A stretch of DNA of 64,000 bases from Phytophthora quininea (GCA_011947345.1 JAAVTG010000275.1:62001-126000); one strand, 5' to 3'. Shown: positions 33,534-45,465, counted from the stretch's first letter. Numbers and translations: made by a program. Notes: generated by a model not told the origin, from the letters alone.

Positions 33534-34998
33534 CTTTAACGACTAGTGGATGATTTCTTTCTTCACGATGAAGTTTCGTTCCTCATGCTCACGGGGCAGA
33601 GTGCGTTTATGTCCTCAGATCTTCATTACATGTAGTAGGTTTGCTACATGCGATGCACCGCGTAAGCCGCTTCATTGCCTCAAAGGAGCTGATTGTGGTT
33701 TTATGACGACGTAGGGCTTGCTAGTGTCCTTTCGACCTCTTCATCTTGAAGAGACGGACTCCTATGGCAATATTGATGTTTGTCAATTGGGAACTTTGAT
33801 CCGTCGCTCTTTGTCACTGTAAATGTCGTAGCTCAGGAAGATCAGGTTCGCACAGACCATGAATCGACCCATACCATTGCAACATGCCATTTTGATTCGC
33901 TTGAAGTAATTCTTCTCAATTGCTGCTCCCGCCGCTTCTAACGACGGTTGTATTCCGCGATTCGAATGCAGTACGCTCTACTGCGCGAATTTACTTCCGA
34001 AAACCCGTCCTGAAATTCCACTGCTGTCGATATTTCTGCGTCTTCGAGAACTCCGACAGGCTTCGGATACACAGCCCATTAACAATATTTCAAACAAAAG
34101 GAAAACTATCAGGCAAGTTTTGAGTGACACCTCAACTCGTTCTTCACTTTATCGCTTCCAGCCAAAACTCGCACGCTACGTCTCTGCTGAAAAGTGCTAT
34201 CAGATATCGGCCTTTGCCGCCTTCGCTGCCAACACTTCCCCGTAACCTCTCCAGAGTTTGTACAATGCGTCGCGGCTACTACGCCGCCAGGGTTTTTCAA
34301 TTTGTACTTGACCACGTAAGCGACTTTGGGTGGTTAATGAATGGCCTTCTATTTCGTTTTATGTGTTTTGCTATTGAAGCCTTGTATCTCTTTAGACTTG
34401 ACCATATAGTTTCCGTCGATGTGGGGGCGAATGACCAAGAAGGCATCGCTTTTGGTGCTGAAGCCTTGGTATAATTTCTCTCGATGTGTCTTGTGCGAAA
34501 CTCGTACCTCGTGTTTTCCTCTTTGCTGGCCAGAAAATTTTCTGCTTGTGAATCAGCCTTGGGTGGTGTGCTCCTGGACCACGTAAGCGACTAGTCATCC
34601 ATAGTTTTCTCTTGGGTCTCCAACTTTTGAAGCACGAAAAGAGCAATCTCCAGTACGTGAGCCACTCAGCTGCACAGGTGATTCGTTGGTATGCCCAAGA
34701 GCCCACCTCGTCCTTCTTCGTCATTGATATTCCGCAGGAGGCAGCAGTCATTTTAGAAGTAATTCCTGGTCGTCCGAATGAAAGCAGCGTTGGTAGTTGC
34801 AAGCAGGATTATCGTGATCACTGCCAGCGAAACGTATCGGCTCGTGGTTCGTGTCGTGTTTGGGTGTCAGAGTGAACAGCGACGTACATTTCGTTCAGAT
34901 CCGAGTGCTTAACATTTCAAAGAAATCAACACTCTCATTGAAAACCCGGACAACTGTCTACTGTGGCGATGACGCAAGTATCACATCCAGCTAAGCCT
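33534..34998. other. No gene recognised
   Basis: Contains a direct duplication of GACCACGTAAGCGAC (34308 and 34577) and minus-strand frames (34392-34802, 136 codons; 34109-34315) with no motif I can assign. Probably decayed repeat DNA. Confidence 0.4.
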
Positions 34999-36178
34999 TC
35001 AGTTGCCTTCTCTGATCGATTTCGCCGTCAACGTGCCACCGTAGCCTCTCCAAACTTTGAAGAGCGGATTGCTCTCAGCCTCACCTGCTGACTTGCCTTC
35101 GACGACCAATCCCAATTTCAATCGAGCGTCCTGGTAGGACACACGATGGAGTATCCACAAATTGTACCGCGAGCTCTGTAGCTCCTTCGCGATGATCGAG
35201 AGTCGAGGATTCTTCTCCAACTCAGTGAAAGCCCTGGCCAATTGAGCGTCGCTCATTTTCGTCGCCATCATGATGAAAATGAAGAGACTCGACGCATAGA
35301 GTTGGTCGTTCTGATTCTCCGCTCGGAACTTGAGCGTGTACTTGAGGAACACGAGTAGAGTCGGGTAGTCATTCAAACAACCCCCAACAAGCTACGTGGG
35401 TGTAGTGGGCCTCGATAACTCGGGACACACAAGAAGGAAACTGGCGCTTCCTGTAACCTAAGTAGTATTGCTTGCTTGTCTTGAGGTAACTTCTAAAAGT
35501 GCTGACAGCGTTGTAGATATGCTAAGCTCAATAGACGAACCGACAAGCTACCTGGGTGCAGTGGGCCTCGATAACTCGGGACACACAAGAAGGAAACTGG
35601 CGCTTCCTGTAACCTAAGTAGTATTGCTTGCTTGTCTTGAGGTAACTTCTAAAAGTGCTGACAATGTTGTAGATATGCTAAGCTCACTACTCCAGGTCAC
35701 TTATCCTCTGACTTCTATGCCAGCTTGGCCTCACGTTCTGTGCGGCCTGATGCAGTGGTCAAGGCTTGGTAGAACCAGCCACTACAATGGGCCATGCATC
35801 TACGATATTCGTATGATTATGAGTCTCAAATATGCAGTTTTCCGTCGGGAATATAATGAATTCGCGATACAGCGTAAACGCACGCAACTACCTTCGGTTT
35901 TGGATCAGTGTTTCTCTTCATCACTGTTGAGAGATAACCACCAAAGAAAGAAAGCAGAGCTAGGAGTCGATGCCTCCCGCTGACGGTGGTCATGATTGCA
36001 TTTCTGTTGTCATCCGCCCACGCTGCTGCAACGCGGTGTCGAACAGTTGAAGTTTCAGGTGCAGTGGATCGTGTATTTGAACCAAGCAACTAGAAAGGTT
36101 GTCGTCCAGAATTTTCCCAGTGGCCTCCAGGTTCTCCAGCAACCCTCTACACTTGAGCTTCTTGACTCCACTACTCAA
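34999..36178 (-). pseudogene. RXLR/WY effector-family remnants
   Basis: The frame 35376-34999 has the C-terminal helical layout of the RXLR loci at 48950 and 62446 (LARAFTELEKNPRLSIIAKEL..., then a KLGL...GKSAGE...PLFKVW ending). Further upstream on the same strand, 36178-35990 resembles the post-EER helix of the same family (SSGVKKLK...LLENLEATGK). The signal peptide, the RXLR motif and the intervening part are absent, and an unrelated tandem repeat (35388-35686) lies between. This is a dead, rearranged family member. Confidence 0.55.
35388..35686. repeat. Direct duplication, two 143-bp copies
   Basis: CAAGCTACGTGGGTGTAGTG...GATATGCTAAGCTCA (35388-35530) is repeated at 35544-35686 with about four differences, separated by 13 bp. 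Non-coding. Confidence 0.9.
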
Positions 36179-36539
36179 CGATTTGGCCAGATTTGGGACC
36201 TTACCTCTCTCTTCATTGTTACTGCTTCTCAGCGATCGTCACCTTTGCCAACAGACTTTTAAGCAATCTTTGGAGCGAAAAAATTCAGATTACTTCTACT
36301 GATCGAACGCCTACATTTTTGGCACGATGATCGTGAAAATGGATGACGTTCCTTTCGTTGGAAACGAATCCACAATTTGAGACGCTGTCGGAAGAGCAGC
36401 AAGAGGTACCATAGCTTCCGATTATCAGAGGAATGTATGACATAAACTATGTAAACTCTGTAGATGGAAACAAGTTTGTATATTCTTTTGTAGTTAGGTG
36501 CAATGTTGAAGGTGAGTGGACGTTCGACGCTTGCGGAGC

Positions 36540-37042
36540 TCAGATTGGCACACAGACCACCGCCGCTCTCCAGTGGCAAACGACATGGCAAATGTAGTTG
36601 CCCTCAGGCAGCGTGTCGATGGTCGGGTACAGCTCCCCGGGTCCGAGATGGTGGTGATCATCGTTGTCACGGCCACGCGAGCATCCGCCATGTATTGCAT
36701 CAGCTCCGTGTGCTTCAACGGGCCAGGGATCGGCGGCGGCACTCCGTTGATGAAATCGTCAGCGCAGAGAGGTGCCAAGTGGGCCACGATGCTCTCTGCT
36801 TCCTTGTAAATCTTCATGACGAGGCTTCGTGGTGGGACCCTCCCCGCCGCCTCGACCGTCGACGTGGGCGCGAACTGGAGCATGGCCCCTGGCTGGCAGT
36901 CCTTCTGCTTGCAGGCCCAGTCTTGGTATACCTCCCACGAAGGTGTGCCCACACCAGGCAGGTCGGCCGTGTTCACTTCTTCTTGTGCGTCTTCTTCCGG
37001 CCATATGTGGACGGAGACGCCGCTTGCTTCCAGAGCTCGCAA
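36540..37042 (-). CDS. Hypothetical protein, probably with an upstream exon, one frame break
   Basis: The open frame has mixed hydrophilic content (VHIWPEEDAQEE, a Pro-rich FINGVPPPIPGP). Past a C-run on the plus strand (36635-36638), as if one base were absent, the alternative frame continues with YPTIDTLPEGNYICHVVCHW to a TGA at 36540-36542. The 5' end begins right after a CTCCTTAG acceptor-like site with no ATG, so an upstream exon is expected near 37.1 kb. Family unknown; possibly from a mobile element. Confidence 0.4.
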
Positions 37043-37199
37043 TACCTAAGGAGAAGGCTCACGTGTGGTCATTGTCTTTTGCGTTGTGAGCTGTTGGTTA
37101 GGAGGGCGGAAGTAGTCAATCGTTGGTTGAAAGAACGAGACAATTAGAATATCTTTTGCGAAGTGAAGTCTAAAGTAAAGCAGCATGGGTAGTCAATCG

Positions 37200-37562
37200 T
37201 TAGTTGATGGTGCCTGGAGCCGGATGCAAGATACACGCGTTCTGTAGCAATGCGAAGCTGACGCCCTGCGTCAGCTTCATGAGATGATGAAGCGTCAAAC
37301 CTCTTCGACAATACCGAGAGGCCAAGCAGACGAAGTCGTGGACGCTGCAAGGCATGTTCAACGGCGTGTGGATCCAAGAATCACTACCAACATCTTCGTG
37401 TGCGTCAAGTCTTCTCCTTAGCCGCAAACATCCCGTTGATGGTGTTCGAGTGTCAATTGCAGCTCGACTAGCTCGACGTTCCATGAACTTCATCATTGTG
37501 TAAGACTGCGTGTTTACGAACGAATGGCTCGATTCGGGCATCGAGTCATCGCGCCGCTGCAC
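37200..37562 (-). other. Hypothetical reading frame fragment
   Basis: 120 codons with a C-terminal VCLASRYCRRGLTLHHLMKL stretch. Its 5' end overlaps the inverted repeat block in front of array unit 2. No family recognised; low support. Confidence 0.25.
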
Positions 37563-37690
37563 TGGCCGTTGTTGGTTCTAGGTGTGTTTCACATTTGTGA
37601 AACCAGAAATACACACACGCCCTGGGCGAGTCCATGCTATTTTGACACCTATATATTCATTCACCTGGTCGATCGTCTATCCGCAGTCTA
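37535..37690 (-). repeat. Array 5'-flank block in inverted orientation
   Basis: GATTCGGGCATCGAGTCATC...GTATTTCTGG-type sequence is the reverse complement of the blocks that lie directly upstream of units 1 (29030-29180) and 3 (41140-41290). In front of unit 2 it is flipped, and the fold-back repeat is missing. Confidence 0.75.
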
Positions 37691-37729
37691 ACGCATTATT
37701 GACGCATCGCGAGGTTACTGGAGAATCCA

Positions 37730-39489
37730 ATGCAGGAAGACGTTCGGTATGTCGTGCACCGAGCGCACAAATTCATGTCGACTTTACAGGTAGAACTTCG
37801 CGGTCACTACTCAGCCGAACGGATGCGCCATCTACTCAGCTACAGTTGCACAACTTCTCGTGGACGGGCGATTCTCGTCAGTATTGTGTCGCCATTCCCA
37901 TGTTTGCTTATCCTCATATTGATGGACGCAGTCCCATTGGCATCACCTACAGCTGGTTCAGCTGCGAATTTCTTGTTTTGGGGTCGAGATTTCTTAACGA
38001 TCGCGCTCATGACGCGTGCGGCCCTGGAGCAATTTCGGATCAGCGTGCCTGGTCTGCACATTAACTCCTTCGAAGTGGTTGCAATGCCCATACTCTCGGG
38101 TGCCAGTACAATTGGATTTATGGCGGCTATGTCCAGTCTTATTGGGTTCCCCTTCCGTTCGCTATGGCCGTGGGGGTCCGGTGTGGTTTGTCTTTTTGGT
38201 GATTTGCTTCGAGGTATTTTTGGTCGCGTACTGCGACGAGATCCAGCGCTGCTGAGGGAATTGTTACAGGCCATTGAGGTACTTGTTTTACCACAAGTAT
38301 TGCTGACATTTGTCTATCCTGCTTATCTCTACGGCTTCAATCAAGTGGGAACACTAGAGCAAAAGTTTTATGTGCTGTTGCTTCCTGTCATCAAAATTAT
38401 TGCCAAGAACTGGATCAGCTCCAGCCTAGAGAGAAAATATGACTTGATGCCGCAGATTATGATCTTCAACGTGGACGTTTTCAACGCGCTGTACGTGTCC
38501 AGCACGATGCAAAACTCTCGGTCCGTTATCACCACCTTGCAAATGGTTGCGCTGGATGTCGTCCTCGGCGGGGTATCCGTGTCGGACATCACCGATCTCA
38601 TGCGAGGAGTCAATACTTTACGGCGGAAAATACCGCCAGGGCATCCGTTGAAAGCTGCAGATTTTGTCGCCATTGCGTTGCACATCATTGAAAAGGACCC
38701 CGAAGCTCTCGAAAGTCTAGCTCAACGTCGCTACAGCTCCTTTGCGGCTCTAAAGCGCTTGGGTGGTATTACAGTAGCAGATATCCGCTCACATCGACAT
38801 TCCTTTCCAGTTGGGAGGCGAATAATTCCCGTCGAGTCGACCAACGTGTCGCTTCCTACACCACCTGCGTCTGCCAAGTCTTCTTCACAGTTGCTTCAAG
38901 CAACCAAGGCCATCGACAATATTTTTCGCCGAAAGAGCGGAAGCAATTTGTCCAGGAGCGCGCGAGTGCTTTTACGACAGAGTTCGTCATCCTTGGCGTG
39001 TACACCAAAGTCATCGTCCCCTTTATCTACAGTAAGTAGCGCATTTCTTGAGCTTATCGATTCAGCTGCTGACAATTTCGTGTGTATTGTGCAGTTATGT
39101 ACACGCTGGGAATGTTTTACTTGCCGAATCGCGACTACTACCCTGAAATCCAGTCGTTCGTCGACTCGGGTCCAGGAGACAAACTCGGCAGTGTGATCAT
39201 GTATGGATTTCTCGAGCTGCTTTTGATGTTCATCTTTGGGTACTTGCTCCAGCGGATGCTCGGCATTTCGATGCTGCACCTGCTTTCCTTCGTGTTGGAT
39301 AAGAGTTGGAGAATGGTGCAGTCGAACCTGTTCCTCTGTGTAGGCTACACGATCCAGAATTCATTGGAGCACAACGGTGAGTTGTAGCAAGCTCAGAGGA
39401 GTGTGCTTTGTTTGTGGTAGCTGACACCTACCAACGTTTGCTTTCAGGTGCCGATTTCAGCTTCAAGTTTTCCTGGCTGAAAGGCTAAG
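37730..39489 (+). CDS. Polytopic membrane protein, array copy 2
   Basis: Same gene as copies 1 and 3. Exons are 37730-39031, 39095-39376 and 39448-39489. This copy has the longest single frame (488 codons to 39196), but two features show that frame is not the true product. The segment FRSLWPWGSGVV (about 38.15-38.2 kb) is an out-of-frame reading of the IGFPLPF helix caused by one C fewer than copy 3, compensated ~60 bp later. The T-run 38922-38926 also puts the last ~100 nt of exon 1 out of frame with the VIVPFIY helix that splices into exon 2. Membrane topology and likely role as in copy 1. Confidence 0.6.
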
Positions 39490-39993
39490 TCTTCAACGTA
39501 TGTGGCATTATTTTCAGCGGAGGGGAAGTGCTGTACGGAATCTCTTTGAGGACGCGCAAGCTCGTGAACTTCTTGTGCCTGTCGCGGGAAGAAACTACTG
39601 GATAAGGTATACGTTGATTCGGATATTCGAGCAAGCAAGGGCTTTGATGGCCACTGCAACATACCAGCGATGCCAAACTCTAGAGCCACGTTGAAATGAG
39701 GCGCTTCTTCAGTAAAGACGACCAACGTTCGTCGACTTTCGACGTGCTGCTGCCAGTTTATCAAGCAGCGACCATTGTGAAAGCCTCACTCTAGTTTATG
39801 TTGGTAAAGAAATGCAGCACAACACTCTGAGGATTGTATTGTTATGCTGCCCATAATGATTGTGCCACTCGTGAAGTGGAAAACTTGACCAACTAGCGGA
39901 ACTCGGTGGGCTTCAGGCAGAACTCAGTGGGCTTCATGCGGAACTCGCTGGGCTTCGGGCTCCCGCTCCCCACTTGGAGAGACCCCCGCAGCC

Positions 39994-40472
39994 ATGCAGA
40001 CGCCTGCGACCGCTGCGGCGCTGCCCATCGACGCGCACTTCGACCGCATCCGAGCCAACCTCATCCGCTGCGAGCAGTGCAACGAAAACGTTTTCTTTGA
40101 CTTTCTACGGCATCCGAGGTGACGACTGCTTTGCCAAACGTTTGTAGCAAACAAAACCTTTATTTTATTGATTTCTCACAGGTATTTCGTGACGCACTTC
40201 AAGACGTGTCATTTGAAGAACCTACTGTACCGCTTCAACGGCTGCTCGGAGGAGGAGAACCAACGAGTGCGGTTCGGCCCGCGACGGAAGAAAGATGCCA
40301 TGGCCTGGTTCGAGCAGCTCAAATCGACTGAAAAACGCATGGTGAGTTTGCCGAGATGATACGGATTGTTTTTATGTTTTATGTTTCACTTAACGTTTTG
40401 TTGAAGATTTCCATGCAGGACAACAAGTGGGGCGAGATCACAGAGCGCGAGTGCTGGTCCTGTCGACTGTAA
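39994..40472 (+). CDS. Small Cys/His-rich (putative zinc-binding) protein, array copy 2
   Basis: Exons 39994-40118, 40182-40341 and 40407-40472, all with GT-AG borders, encode 116 residues. CEQC, THFKTCH and CWSC are all intact. It differs from copy 1 by a few substitutions, including Ala to Thr in the last exon (GAGATCACAGAG). It appears functional. The frame is in phase through both introns, and the three-copy conservation of the cysteines and splice sites supports a real gene. Confidence 0.7.
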
Positions 40473-40715
40473 AGTTTTAGCTTCTTGTTGACCAATGTTT
40501 TCTGTTGTAGCTAAAACCCCTGTTTGTCTGTTTGTCGAAATATTCTTCCGGTTAGTCGTCCGACTCTCGGTTTCAAGCCAACAGCTCTTTAGCTTTCTTC
40601 ATCGCACCTTCATTTGCCCAGCAAGTGTTGTGCAAAGCCTGTAGCTTCTGGCAGGCGCTCGAGGATTACTACCGGTTTAGTGGTTCCCATCGATGCAAAC
40701 CATAGGAGTTTCTAG

Positions 40716-41010
40716 TATGAGACTTCTGTCGAAGCTTGGGAACTACGCCCTTTGTCTGAGCCCGTCAGTCTCATGGATTGATCGGGAAGTCTCGTCGTCG
40801 ATGCCGTGAAAAAGCCAAGATTGATTGATGGCGGCGAGGCAAAGGTGGGTTTATGCCTGGGGCTTTCCCTTCCTCGCACTGTGTGGCTGGCAGTGCGTTG
40901 CATGTGTAGGAATCGAAATACACTCACTTACGAATCACCTCTCTTGACCTCAAGTCTCACACAAGCACTTTAGTCCATTTCATCGGGTCGCCGGAGCGCT
41001 GAAGCTGTTA
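40716..41010. mobile_element. 295-bp insertion with TCTAG target-site duplication (solo-LTR-like)
   Basis: In the other array junctions GGAGTTTCTAG runs straight into CGCTCAGGCCCAG-like sequence. Here 295 bp separate them, with TCTAG on each side (40711-40715 and 41011-41015). The insertion begins TATGAGACTTCTGTCGAAGC and ends GAAGCTGTTA. The 5-bp duplication and the size fit a solo LTR, but I cannot confirm it without a full-length relative. Confidence 0.7.
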
Positions 41011-41415
41011 TCTAGCGCTCAGGCCCAGCCCAGACCCCATCATGAGGCTACCAACTTTGCGTTACTTCAGCTTATTTCGCCATAAACCACCTCCGGAGGT
41101 GGCTTTCAGCGAAATAAGCTGAAGTAACGTAAAGTTGAGCAGGATCGAACAGGTGATTGAATATAGGTGTCAAAATAGCATAGACTCGCCCAGGGCGTGT
41201 GTGTATTTCTGGTTTCACAAAAATGAAACCCACCAAGAACCAACAAAGGCCAGTGCAGCGGCGCGATGATTCGATGTCCGAATCGGGGGTCGAACATCAA
41301 AAAAACGTGCTCAGTTTGAGGCGAGGTATCTGCTCAACTTTGCGTTACATCAGCTGTAAGCCACCTCCGGAGTCAAACGCATTATTGACGCATCGCGAGC
41401 TTACTGGAGAATCCA

Positions 41416-43179
41416 ATGCAGGAAGACGTTCGGTATGTCGTGCACCGAGCACACAAATTCATGTCGACTTTCCAGGTAGAACTTCGCGGTCACTACTCAG
41501 CCGAACGGATGCGCCATCTACTCAGCTACAGTTGCACAACTTCTCGTGGACGGGCGATTCTCGTCAGTATTGTGTCGCCATTCCCATGTTTGCTTATCCT
41601 CATATTGATGGACGCAGTCCCATTGGCATCACCTACAGCTGGTTCAGCTGCGAATTTCTTGTTTTGGGGTCGAGATTTCTTAACGTGCGCGCTCATGACG
41701 CGTGTGGCCCTGGAGCAATTTCGAATCAGCGTGCCTGGTCTGCACATTAACTCCTTTCAAGTGGTTGCAATGCCCATACTCTCGGGTGCCGGCGCAATTG
41801 GATTTATGGCGGCTATGTCCAGTCTTATTGGGTTCCCCCTTCCGTTCGCTATGGCCGTGGGGGTCCGATGTGGTTTGTCTGTTTGGTGATTTGCTTCGTG
41901 GTATTTTTCGGTCGCGTACTGCGACGAGATCCAGCGCTGCTGAGGGAGTTGTTGCAGGCCATTGAGGTACTTGTTTTACCACCAGCATTGCTGATATTTG
42001 TCTATCCTGCTTATCTCTACGGCTTCAATCGAGTGGGAACACTAGAGCAAAAGTTTTATGTGATGTTGCTTCCTGTCATCAAAATTATTGCCAAGAACTG
42101 GATCAGCTCCAGCCTAGAGAGAAAATATGACTTGATGCCGCAGATTATGATCTTCAACGTGGACGTTTTCAACGCGCTGTACGTGTCTAGCACGATGCAA
42201 AACTCTCGGTCCGTTATCACCACCTTGCAAATGGTTGCGCTGGATGTCGTCCTCGGCGGGGTATCCGTGTCGGACATCACCGATCTCATGCGAGGAGTCA
42301 ATACTTTACGGCGGAAAATACCGCCAGGGCATCCGTTGAAAGCTGCAGATTTTGTCGCCATTGCGTTGCACATCATTGAAAAGGACCCCGAAGCTCTCGA
42401 AAGTCTAGCTCAACGTCGCTACAGCTCCTTTGCGGCTCTAAAGCGCTTGGGTGGTATTACAGTAGCAGATATCCGCTCACATCGACATTCCTTTCCAGTT
42501 GGGAGGCGAATAATTCCCGTCGAGTCGACCAACGTGTCGCTTCCTACACCACCTGTGTCTGCCAAGTCTTCTTCACAGTTGCTTCAAGCAACCAAGGCCA
42601 TCGACAATATTTTTCGCCGAAAGAGCGGAAGCAATTTGTCCAGAAGAGCGCGCGAGTGCTCTTTACGACAGAGTTCGTCATCCTTGTCGTGTACACCAAA
42701 GTCATCGTCCCCTTTATCTACAGTAAGTAGCGCATTTCTTGAGCTTATCGATTCAGCTGCTGACAATTTCGTGTGTATTGTGCAGTTATGTACACGCTGG
42801 GAATGTTTTACTTGCCGAATCGCGACTACTACCCTGAAATCCAGTCGTTCGTCGACTCGGGTCCAGGAGACAAACTCGGCAGTGTGATCATGTATGGATT
42901 TCTCGAGCTGCTTTTGATGTTCATCTTCGGGTACTCGATCCAGCGGATGCTCGGCATTTCGATGCTGCACCTGCTTTCCTTCGTGTTGGATAAGAGTTGG
43001 AGAATGGTGCAGTCGAACCTGTTCCTCTGTATATGCTACACGATCCAGAATTCGTTGGAGCACAACGGTGAGTTGTAGCAAGCTCAGAGGAGTGTGCTTT
43101 GTTTGTGGTAGCTGACACCTACCAACGTTTGCTTTCAGGTGCCGATTTCAGCTTCAAGTTTTCCTGGCTGAAAGGCTAA
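41416..43179 (+). CDS. Polytopic membrane protein, array copy 3
   Basis: Exons are 41416-42722, 42786-43067 and 43139-43179. This copy keeps the IGFPLPFAMAVG helix in frame (five Cs at the CCCCC run), which matches the pattern of the wider family and identifies the ancestral reading. It then shifts at a G-run 41859-41863, as if one G were absent, before FVCLVICFVVFFGRVLRRDP. The T-run 42610-42614 shift is shared with copies 1 and 2. Hydrophobic helices flank a Ser/Thr-rich linker (IPVESTNVSLPTPP). Function unknown. Confidence 0.6.
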
Positions 43180-43590
43180 GTCTTCAACGTATTTGGCATT
43201 ATTTTCAGCGGAGGGAAGTGCTGTACGGAATCTCTTTGAGGACGCGCAAGCTCGTGAACTTCTTGTGCCTGTCGCGAGAAGAAACTACTGGATAAGGTAT
43301 ACGTCGATATGGATATTCGAGCAAGCAAGGGCTTTGATGGCCACTGCAACATACATCAAGCAGCGGACCATTATTGTGAAAGCCTCACTCTAGTTTATGT
43401 TGGTAAAGAAATGCAGCACAACACTCTGAGTATTGTATTGTTATGCTGCCCATAATGATTGTGCCACTCGTGAAGTGGAAAACTTGACCAACTAGCGGAA
43501 CTCGGTGGGCTTCATGCGGAACTCAGTGGGCTTCAGGCGGAACTCGCTGGGCTTCGGGCCCCGCTCCCCACTTGGAGAGACCCCGCAGCC

Positions 43591-44073
43591 ATGCAGACGC
43601 CTGCGACCGCTGCGGCGCTGCCCATCGACGCGCACTTCGACCGCATCCGAGCCAACCTCATCCGCTGCGAGCAGTGCAACGAAAACGTTTTCTTTGACTT
43701 TCTACGGCATCCGAGGTGACGACTGCTTTGCCGAACGTTTGTAGCAAACAAAACCTTTATTTTATTGATTTCTCACAGGTATTTCGTGACGCACTTCAAG
43801 ACGTGTCATTTGAAGAACGTGCTGTACCGCTTCAACGGCTGCTCGAAGGAGGAGAACCAACGAGTGCGGTTCGGCCCGCGACGGAAGAAAGATGCCATGG
43901 CCTGGTTCGGGCAGCTCAAATCGACTGAAAAACGCATGGTGAGTTTGCCGAGATGATACGTATTGCTCTTTTTTATGTTTTATGTTTTACTTAACGTTTT
44001 GTTGAAGATTTCCATGCAGGACAACAAGTGGGGCGAGATCACAGAGCGCGAGTGCTGGTCCTGTCGACTGTAA
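43591..44073 (+). CDS. Small Cys/His-rich (putative zinc-binding) protein, array copy 3
   Basis: Exons 43591-43715, 43779-43938 and 44008-44073 encode 116 residues with normal splice borders. It differs from copy 2 at several residues (Leu to Val and Glu to Lys in exon 2), while all Cys and His residues of the CEQC, FKTCH and CWSC motifs are kept. Confidence 0.7.
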
Positions 44074-44421
44074 AGTTTTAGCTTCTTGTTGACCAATGTT
44101 TTCTGTTGTAGCTAAAACCCTGTTTGTCTGTTTGTCGAAATATTCTTCCGGTTAGTCGTCCGACTCTCGGTTTCAAGCCAACAGCTCTTTAGCTTTCTTC
44201 ATCGCACCTTCATTTGCCCAGCAAGTGTTGTGCAAAGCCTGTAGCTTCTGGCAGGCGCTCGAGGAATACTACTTTTAGTGATTCTGATCAATGCTGCAAA
44301 AGATTATGCGGGGTTCCAAGATGCACCGATCCAAGAAGTGAAAGAAGTGAAAGCCACACACCACAGTCCTCATTCTGCAATTTCTCCTCCAGTCCTCAAG
44401 TCCAACAACTAACATCCAGCC

Positions 44422-44803
44422 ATGCGTCTCTCTAACACAGCCCTTGTGGTTCTTGAGGCCGTCCTCCTTGCAAGTGGTGCAGCAGTGTCAAAAGCCGATC
44501 CGACCAGTGTGGCCAACGAGGACGTTGTTCACTCCTCGCGCGTTCTCGCTGGCGGGGACAAAAGATTTCTTCGAAGCCACCAATACGCGGATGACGACGA
44601 TAAACTCGCCGAATACGACGAGGAAGAGAAATTATGACTTGTTCGCCGCATTGAAGCTGCAGAGGATGCAGACGGATGCACTGTACCGTTTCGACATGTT
44701 CAACCGTTGGAAAAGACATGGGTATTCCGCGGATGACGTCTTCGCGGACGTACCGGCGAGTCTCCACGAGAAGTACGCAGCATTCAGGCGTATCCATGGC
44801 TAA
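44422..44803 (+). pseudogene. RXLR-type secreted effector, frame-broken after the acidic motif
   Basis: From ATG 44422 a 25-residue signal peptide (hydrophobic core, cleavage near SKA) precedes an RFLR motif at residues 48-51 (44563-44574) and an acidic Asp/Glu-rich stretch, the canonical RXLR layout for host-cell delivery. The frame stops at TGA 44635-44637. A different frame continues for ~55 codons as a helical C-terminal domain to the TAA-type stop at 44801-44803. The offset equals one extra base or two missing bases near 44621-44633. It lies just past the right end of the membrane-gene array. Either a pseudogene or a sequence error; the host target is unknown. Confidence 0.7.
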
Positions 44804-45279
44804 GAGGCATGTTTCAAGTAGTCAGGACTTGAAGAACACCCAGCGCACAATGCCACCCCAAGGAAGTCGCGATAGACGTAGGAGCTCTTGTGCTCTAGGA
44901 AACTCCAACGTGGTTCAGTAGATAAAAACTCTTTATGGTTAGTTGTTAACACAAATAGAGGTTTTTTCGAACGGCTAACCACACACACCTCACTTCACAT
45001 TCTGCTACCTAAATTCCAAATCTCCATCTCAACCTGAAGACAAGCCGTGGGTCGGTGATCCTTATTGCTACATGTAGTGGTCCTGGCGTCATGCTCGCAA
45101 TAATCTCCGCTGTTCCGACATCCGCAAAGCGAATCTTGTCGAAGCAAGAACTGGTCACGGCAAACGTCTGACAATTAGCTCACTAGCACAAGTATCTACT
45201 GAAGAACCGAGGCTTTTAATCCTTTTGTTCCCGTGTCGTAAGCCCTTTCTCGCGTTAGTTCCAAATAATTTATACGAAA

Positions 45280-45465
45280 GTGACCGACATGAACTTTACG
45301 CCGTGGCTGAAATATGTTCTGAAATACGGGGCCAAACACAGTACCGACGACTGCTTTGGTCCGAGCTACAACATTTTTTACACGCTGGAGGATAAGCTGT
45401 CGGAGGAAAATCCCGATGAGATGAACCCGAAACTCGAAAGTCTAGTGAAAAACTTACTGAATTAA
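45280..45465 (+). pseudogene. RXLR/WY effector-family internal fragment
   Basis: 61 codons matching the central part of the locus at 48950 (TPWLKYVLKYGAKHS-like helix, then FYTLEDKLSEEN). No signal peptide, RXLR or EER is present, and the ATG is probably fortuitous. A decayed paralogue. Confidence 0.6.

Noticed and set aside
36503..37147. 214-codon plus-strand frame
   Set aside because: Arg/His/Leu-rich antisense shadow of the minus-strand hypothetical gene at 36540-37042, which has better composition and a continuing frame.
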